A DNA stretch of 64,000 nt from Breviolum minutum Mf 1.05b.01. Taxonomy: Eukaryota > Sar > Dinophyceae > Suessiales > Symbiodiniaceae. The stretch spans positions 113,731-177,730 of the forward strand of contig DF239630.1 in the NCBI GenBank assembly GCA_000507305.1, read 5' to 3'. Numbering within the stretch: the stretch's first letter is position 1; each line of letters opens with the position of its first letter. The notes beneath the pieces are model-generated. The model ran no database searches and was not told where the DNA came from. It saw only the letters and a list, made by a program, of their open reading frames with translations. This document shows positions 45,101 through 54,100 of this stretch, piece by piece. The position numbers and the translations under genes are program-made.

Positions 45101-48100
45101 GGAGCCAGGGTGAGTGGAACTGCGTTTTTTTGAAAGATATATGAGAGCTTGTCGCACTTTTGCTCTTTCGCGTGTTGCGTATGGTTGGCTTGCACGTTCT
45201 CCGACTCTGACGCTCTGCAAGCAATTGTGGAGCAATGTCCATGTTGGTAGTCGTCGCATACGTGCTGCTTCCATTTGGCTTCGCGCTGCACTTTGGGGAG
45301 GTGTTCTACATCTGGACGTTTTGTTTGCAGTGCATTTGGTTGGCGTTTTGTCGCGCATTCAGTCTCGTCGGCCATTGGTTTGGAGCGTTGTTGGTGGCAC
45401 ACCGGCGCGTGCTCTTTCCATGTGGTTGACTTGTCATGGTTGGCGTTTAGTTCGACCTTGGGTGTGGTATCATGACTTTACGGATAGTCACTTGAATTTC
45501 GGTGTGAATGAAGAAGTTGGCTTGCGGCAACACATTGTCCGAAATGCTTGGCGCGCTTGGTGTCTTTGTCAACATGTTGCTTCCAATCGGAGGGATCACG
45601 ATATTGATTGCTTTTCCGGTCAGTATTTTCATCGCATTGATTGGAAAAAGACGCGGCAATTTGCGGCGTCTTGCCCTGAAGCGAGGTCGGTGTGCTCTGG
45701 CGCTTCTTTTTCGCCTGCTGCACTTGGGGGCCGTTGCGAAAATTATCCTACTACGGATTGTGTTTGGGAAGGTTGTTCATGTCTTGGCACTTGGGACCAT
45801 ATTGTGTGGGAGTGTCCTAAGCGACCTCCTGACCATGATATTCCTCCTAAGCCGGGCGAGATGTTGTCTTCTCGTTTCGGCTGGGTTCTCCATGGTCAAA
45901 GCATGGTGGAGGTTCATAAGCGACATGCTTGGTTGACGTTTGTTCAGAAAACCATTTGGACCACCGTTCATGGCAATACTTCCTCATGATCGGTGGCATA
46001 TTGGTGTTTTTCTTGCCTCAGCTTTTTCCCTGTCTGGAGTGCATGTATCAACCGCGGCTGTGTGATGGGGTTTCGTCCTCACCCATGGCTGGGCTCCTTT
46101 GGTTGTGTGGCTGTTGTTTTGTTGGTTCGGTGGTTCGGTTGGGCCCCCTCGACTCTTGTCGGGTGGCTCGCTTGGTGCGAGTGGCCCTGCCGCCGTGCGC
46201 TGTCTGCTTGGGGGCAGCCGCACGTACAAAAGTAAATAACATTCAGGTTGTCACTGCAGTTTTCTGTCAAGCAGCTGTGGAGAGCGCGCAGAATGATCAC
46301 GCTGCTATGGTGCATGCAGTGCTGAAAAACAAAAGGCACGGAGTGGAACCTGACGTTGGAACAGAAGGGCGTTGAGTGGGAAGGGTTTGAGTTGCTTGGA
46401 TTTGTTTACCGTGATTGCTTTCTACCAAGGTATAATTAAAGTCACCATTAAATCACCATTTGGAAACTTTTTGTTTGTCCTAATACCTTAAGCCAGTCCA
46501 AGGTGGCTTCACCTGACGTTGTAGCATTTTGACATTTTTTTTTGGTTTTCGTCATTGTTTGTGTAGGCTTTCAGGTTTTGGGATTGTACCACACCGTTTC
46601 AAGCAGTCACCACCTTTGTCGGAACATCAAATTCAAATGTTTCTGAGATGTTGGTTCGGTTTGCGTGGTCAAGTAGTTTTTTTTTGGTCGGGGTACTTGA
46701 CCGGCATCAGAGCATGTTTTTTGATTTTCATTGTATTTCCACAGCTTGGGGACGGTTCGAAATATAAGGGTGAACACTAACAATCCCCTGTTTGACTTGG
46801 AAACCTGAAACATATACGTTGAAGAAATGGTTCCTTACTGGTTGCGTGAGCTGAATGATTCCCATTGTTTAACGTTTACCCAAACAAGTTTATGTTGTTG
46901 TATATGTTTTTTGTTGGGGTTGTTAGTTGTTTGAGGCTCCAAGCATGTGTCATTCGAAAAGTTGTTATTTTCAGGGCCCCGATGAACCAAACCCTACGCC
47001 AACTGATATGTTAAGTATGCCTTCTTTTAGCTGTTGTAGAATCCCAGGTGGTGCAAAATCTGTTCGTATTTTTTCCATGAACAGAGTTTTTGAAGGGTAC
47101 CAGGGTACCCCCGAGAATCAACAAATGTCCAATAATTTTACGTACCATTTCAATTGGAAATTTCATTTTCCAACCATTTATTTTCGGGGGATGCATATTC
47201 ATTAATTTCCCGGAATGTACATTTTCAGTTCATCATTTAGGACATGAAGGTACATGAAAAAAATCCAAACATATTTTTTTTGAATGAAATCACGTGCGCT
47301 GTGCCAGGCGCACCTGGAAAAACTCAAAAAGTTGTTTTCGAATTTGGAGGGAGGCAAAAGTGGATTTATCACCTTCAAAATGCTGGAAGAAACTTGGCCG
47401 CAGATGTGTATATATTTAATGATCTATATTTACGTATACTTTTTATTTGTTTGACCAGGATGAATATACAATATTTGATTTTTTTTTAAGATTTGTGTCA
47501 AGTGGTCGGAAAACCCGGAAACCGGATATAACATGTTTCAATTTTCACTCGGGACCCAATTTGTTCGAAAACCGACGTGTTTCACGAGTTGAAAACTCAG
47601 GACAACGACGATGGACTTGAGACCAACCGTTAAGGCTTAAGGATTCAACCAAGTCTTGGGTGAAGATGTTTGGTCCTCCTTTTTCCGGTAGAAAACAAAA
47701 ACGAAACAAAACATACAAACAGGTCAAACAGGTTCCAGGGTTGACATGTTTGATGAGCGCAACATTGGCACTATTAGATCCCAGGGGGTGGGGATGATTT
47801 CCGAATGGATTTATTCCATGGATTCCGAAAGGTAAAATAGATAAAACGCTCCGGCACGACTTGGCATGACTTGTGGAGGCTTCTTGGGATGTTGTTTTTG
47901 GTGACCCCTCCAGCTGTCCCCAAACAGATTGTATGTTTTTTTTTTTTAACAAGGTAGTTGCGTTACGTTTGGAGAGATGAGGCATCTACTCCACAGAATA
48001 TTTGTTTCATTAATGATGCATCAATGACCTTGGATTTGTTGAAGGTGATATTTTACGGATTGTACCATGCTAAATCAATGCAAATCAGCATCAAACCACC

Positions 48101-51100
48101 ATTTGAGAAATGTTTGGTTACTTTTTTCCAAACATCTTAGAGTGAATCCAATTGGCATCACTACTTATATAGCGGCTTCGTATATAAATCATCAATGAAC
48201 CATTGACTGATGAGTGATTTCTACAGGCGGTGTGAAGGCACACCAGTGAGCAAAGGAAGGCACAAAAATTCAAATCACATGTCACATGTCTGGGCAAGTT
48301 ATAACGACCTCAGCCGAAGTCACCTTAAATATTGGTTTAGCAAGGGAATCCCCCCCCCAAGATACCCTTTTTCATTGAGGTTTCGGAATTATACTTATAC
48401 TAATTTGGTTTTATATGTCCATCGCAACCATTGAAAACAGACATCAACGACATGTACCATCCTGGAACAGTGAAACCCTTTTTCTTCTACAAATTAGATG
48501 ATAATGATTCAATGAGTGCAAGCAAATTGAAGATGGCACGGTTTCCTTGTTTGTTAAGGTTGATGTGTTTGTGCAGCTGTGCTGGTGTCGGTGTCCAAAT
48601 GGAAATATGAACATGTTTTTCCTAGATCTTTTAGGGGCTGATTCCTGGCTTTCACCCCCTTTGGAAACGTCTTGACGGCCAAAAAAGGTCATAACATTTG
48701 CCAGACACATTTTTCTAGGTGATGGGTTCAAAGATTTTTCATTTGAACCCCACTTGGGGAAGATTTCCAATTTGACTTATATGTTTCAATTGTGTTGAAA
48801 CCAGGTATTTGTGGTGGTTATGTTGGTTTTCAAATTTGATGGGATATAATTAATACATTTGACTATGGTTGCTTAGATTCACTTTCGGTACCAACAAGTT
48901 GCCTTTTCATGTTCAAAGAAGAAAGGAGTACAAAGTGACTTCATTGGAAAACTCGTAGGGATCTTCAACGTGGTTGGTTTGTGCTGCTCTGTTGTGACTA
49001 ACCTAGCTGTGCTGCTTGCAGTAGAACAGTCTTCAAAGAGTAGTGCACAGTAATTTTCCAGACGTTTCTGTATATACTGTAGCCATTGCGTCTAATCATC
49101 CACTGAAAGTGAAGCACCTATTTGTTCTGTTGAATTTTGTTTTCCTAAATTCATTCCTTTCCTGTTGGGTCCTTGGCATTGGGTTTTTCCTCCTAACATG
49201 AAGACACCATAACTCCAAAAAGGTTGCTCCAAAGAAAAGACGTGGAAAACATTGAAGTCACCTTGGGTCCGACACTTTCACGATTTACCCTCCAGGAAAC
49301 TAACATATCCCCCAAAAAATTGGCATTTTGAGTCGATGATTTTCCGAACTTCCCAAGGTGGGATATGAGATCGTTCCCTGGAGGGTATGTCCCCCAAAAA
49401 AAAACTCAGGAGCGAATGAATGATGCTAAAGTACGAGCCTATTTTGAAGTCCTGGGTCTTGACATTCATGATGCCACTTGACTGTTGCCAAAACATCCCC
49501 CAAAAAACTCCCCAAAACTAACAGGTTAAAAGCACCTCGAAATTGTGGTTTCCTAAAATGGTGGTACCCAACAACCATGGGTTTTCCTACTAAAAATGCT
49601 CATTTTGGGGTGTTTGGGGGGTACCACCATTTAAAGAAACACACAAATGGTGCTGTTCAATAGGAATCTCCTTTTTTTAAGGGGATCGATTTTTCAGGGG
49701 CGAGCTGTTAGTTTCAGGGATAAGATTTGTTTGTTGAAGTCATTGTTTTCTCGGATTTCAGTCGGTTGGAAGATTTGTGGGAAGTAGAATGATATACTTG
49801 GATTTGTTTAAGGTTTTTTTTCCTTCTGCCATGGTAAATAATTTTAACCACAATTTGGGGAATAGTTGGTCCTTTTTTTCAAGCATCTCAGGCAAATCCA
49901 GGAATAGTAATTGTTGGGGGCTGTGAGAGTCTTTTCCTGTTGGGGATTCTTGTGTTTCTTTTCAGGACAATCTTCCGAAGGGATTCCCGGGGAGATGAAC
50001 ATTCGAAGGGTTCAAAAGCAAAACCACATATGGCAGGACTTTTGAGGATTGACAAAGGCAAGACTTTGCGATTTTCCGGGATGAAAGAAATCTGGGTGGT
50101 GGTTTCAAATATTTTTTATGTTCATCCCTAGTTGGGGAAGATTCCCATTTTGAATCATTTTGACTAATATTTTTCAAAGGGGTTGAAACCACCAACTAGA
50201 AATAGATTCGTTATTGATGTTATCATGAACATTGTCACTGCTCCATTTTGAGAGATTGTCCTTGGCTTTTAAGGTAATATGTAATATGTGGTTTGTTCTT
50301 TTTTGGGAAGACACCAGTAGAACTTTTTTGCTTTTTGAGGAAGACTTGTACTGTAATATGTTTAAGATGGTTTAAGTATATTCGTACTACGAGGCATGGC
50401 AAACTACTGGACACTGTTTCAGATACAGTTGGATGCTTTGAATCGACTGAGATGGGGATATTCACCATTGATTTCGAAGTAAACAGACTTCTTTATATGA
50501 CAATGTGATACTTGTATACAGTAATATGATGTTAAGTTGGGCGATGTGGGATACCCTCTTACAGATTTGACCCTACATCTTGACGGTCCTCCAAGCTGTT
50601 TTTGTTGGAGTCTCTGTTTTTTTTGTGTGTGTGAAGGGCATTGTCATTGACAGCACACTGCCAGCTGAACGCGAGCTGTAATTGAGGTATATCCTCATTC
50701 GAGTTAACCATGGTGTGGGGATCATGATATGAAATATCCGGTGACACCATGCTCACCACAAAAGGATACAAAAGGTGTTTTACCCACACATGTTTTGAAA
50801 TCTTAAGCTCATTGACTGAAACTTTCTCGACATGTAGGAACCGTGTCCTCCATGTAAAGCCCACAAGAAAATTTCCAGGAACACACCTCCAAGTATGTAG
50901 ATGGGTTTTCGAATACCTTTGTTCTTCGAGGATCCTTCGCAAGTTGATGTTTTGAAAGTAATATATGTGTAATAATTCACCCATCGCTGTTTTCATATGT
51001 TTTAAGACCTACATCCTCAAAACCCTCCAAGAAAAAACCCTTCACACTTTCCTCTTCGTCTTTCTCCAAAAAAAACAATCTCAGGAAGATCCATATGTGT

Positions 51101-54100
51101 GACCGGTATAATTTACATACATTTTGTCGATTTTCTGTCTGTAGGTACACTCCCGAAATTCCTAACATGGCCATCGCTGGAAAATGCCCCACTATCAATA
51201 GGAAATACTTCGACTCATTCATGGTTGGATTATGTTGGATTTTCCAGCCAGCCACGATTTTTGAATTTCGGGAAGGTAGTATACAAGCCCCACAAGGTGA
51301 CCCCTACTTGTTTAAAATGGAGTTATAGAGGTGTATTTCTCTATAATAAATGACCTTGCAAATGGATAACTGCGGTGAAAAAAATCCCCTGAAATAAGAG
51401 AAGTTATATATATAATATATATATATATTATACATAGTCAACCCTCAGGTGATTCAGCCGCCGTGACCGACCTATCCCCAAACCTTGGGTCGGTCACCTG
51501 TCCAACCTTTGAGTTCGGGTCACGTGAATTCACCATCCTTTAAAGAATTGCTAGGTGCTACATGAAACCTGACGTGCTCCAAAAAATATCTGATATGACT
51601 TCCAAAGCTTGCCTAATTTTGGGAGTCCTAATTCTACTGGGTGGTGGCAACTCAAATATTTGTTATTTTTACCCCGAATTGGGGAAGATTCCCATTTTGA
51701 CGAATATTTTTTCAGATGGGTTGGTTCAACCACCAACTAGTCTACCTCCACCACTAACTTATAACCTGTTTTTTTGTTGCTCGCACCTTTTGCCATAGGA
51801 ATTTCTGCGGGTTCAAATGAGCAGTGATCAACCAACACCCCGGTTGGTTGGGTTTTTGTTTGGGGATTACCCAGGTATTATTCGGGATTATTTCATAAGC
51901 CATTGTGAGGATCATGTATATTAATACAGATATATCCCTGGTGCATTTTACTACCCAACTATATAAACTGGATTTATTTTAAAAGCCAATACTATTATCT
52001 ATATCATTAGGATCCCTATATATTAATATATAAACCAATGCAGATGGGTTTATAAGGAACCGCAGTTCCATGTGCCTCGGGGTTTTCTCTCCGCCCTCCG
52101 GACCCGAGGCATGGACCTTTTTCAAACAATTGGATGGCGAGAAAAGAGGCGAAGTCACCACGGAAGACTTTCTCATGGGCTGTCTGAGGCCAGGACCCGG
52201 TTTGGTGTGTTGGAGGGGAGCTGTTGGAGAGCCATGAAGGGTGGATGTAATGCCGGGTTTTTCATGATTTTTTTGTTGAAGTTCCAGTAGCCAAAAGTGA
52301 GGATATTGGGGGATGTCTTTTTGAGAATTTTTAGGAGCTGGAAGGATGTTCATGTATTTTCCTAAATGAGGAGCGAGAAAAAAAAAGGAACCTTTTCCCT
52401 GAGCTTCCTTTCCCACCATTAAAATAAGGGTTTTTTCCCCAAGTTCGATGATTAAAACCATTAGGGTTCAGCAACCCATTGTTTTCATGGTGGGAAAGGA
52501 ATCCCAGATTTTTTTGAATCCTCAAAATCACATCAAACAGCCCTGCAAGGTGGGTATCGTTAGTTTTTGGGGTGTGGTTTGGGTAGCCCCTATAAATGGC
52601 CGACAACAACTGGGTTTTCACTGGGGTGAAAAAAACTCTGTAGGGGTTTATAGCTCGATTTATAACTAGTAGGGGCCCACCTTGTAAGAATCATAGCTGG
52701 CCACCATTAATCCAACTCGATGAAGGGTTTGGATTCTTAGGGATCCTTACTGTGTTGTGTCACACGTTGATGTGAAAAGAAAACATGCCGTTTTTTGTTT
52801 CTCGGCCGTTTACCAGACCGGAAATCCGGATCTCCGAGATCCGTTTCCGGTCTCCACGAAGGTTGAGAGGACAAGCACGAGCAATCGATATGGGCAAAGT
52901 GATTCATGATCAGGTGGACTTTTCCACGAGGGGGGGGGGGGGGGGGGTTGGAAGGGTCCAGCTGGAAGTTTCTGAGATGTTCCAGATGGTTCATGTGATG
53001 TTGATTTGGTGTTGGATCATGGTTTTTGTTTGTTGTGGTTGAAGGTCCAACTCATCCAAAACCAAAATATTTGAGCAGCGATCAAAACCCACGGTCGTGA
53101 CCTTCCATGAGTCATCCTGGTTGTTTAATATGGATCCTTATGGCACGGGCATGGAAAAATCCTAAATAAAGCTGGGCAGTTTTGGTCCCCGAAACTCAGG
53201 GGTGNTATGGCACGGGCAGTAGGAAAAATCCTAAATAAAGCGTGGGCTAGGTTTTCGGTACCCCGAAACTCGAGGGGTAGAAATGATCTACTGTCTCTAG
53301 TTTGGTAAGTTTTTTGAGAGTGGGTTGTTTTTGTTGGTTGGTTTTGATGTAGGTGTTGATATGGTGTGTAGATCTTTTTTTTGGGGGGGGGTGTTTAAGT
53401 TGGTAAAAGGATGGGGATGAAGTGGGACGAAAAATGGTGCAGCATCTTCACATGTTCGCATCTTTGGCCTTTTTAGTTTGGTGGGATTCTGTCATGACAT
53501 GGAGAGTCAAATGTTCATTCACCCGATCGAAATGAGTATGAAATGAGTATCCTCTGCAGTGTTGCACCATTTACAGTACTGTACACCCACCTAGGCCACC
53601 TGCCATGTACTTTGATTGTTACATGCTGCGTCCCCTGCATTGTTTTCATGCTGAGCTTGTGACCTGTTTTTGCTATGTCTTTTCAAGCTCGGTGGCGCAA
53701 CAAAAACTTGAAGACAGTTTCCAAAATAGGTTGGTGTCATGTCATTGTTTTGTTTTTTGTACTGCAGCAGCATACCACGCCATACATACCAAGGTAACCT
53801 TATCCCTGGGCTTCCTTTCCCACCATTAAAATAAGGGATTTTTCCCAAATTTCGATGATTAAAACCCTTAGGGTTCAGCAATGGTGGTTATATTATAAAT
53901 CCACCCATTGTTTTAATGGTGGCTGGAATCCCAGGGTTATGTTTTTATCGGAACGTTTTTGTTGATTCAAAAGTTCCCTGTTTTTTCGGAAACAGGGCGT
54001 GTTTCCGCCCACTCCGTGGAGTCGATTGCTTTTTTGTTGATGGGTACACTTCCCACGGAACTCATCAGGCCTGGATGATAAGAACCCACAGTAAATTCCA

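Noticed and set aside
45114-45989. Treating the 291-codon frame as a host gene
   Set aside because: It carries a LINE C-terminal zinc knuckle, lacks an upstream promoter or RT core, and lies in a channel intron.
46332-46437. Second open frame KGTEWNLTLEQKGVEWEGF after the post-S6 exon
   Set aside because: It is in another frame and would need a one-base error in an A-run; family proteins have an EF-hand helix here instead.
46578-47115. Coding-like blocks in the intron between the post-S6 and EF1 exons (FGIVPHRFKQSPPLSEH and GPDEPNPTPTDMLSMPS)
   Set aside because: Both have fair acceptors and open frames, but inserting them would break the conserved join from NK to HLEKL in the channel. They could be alternative exons; not annotated as genes.
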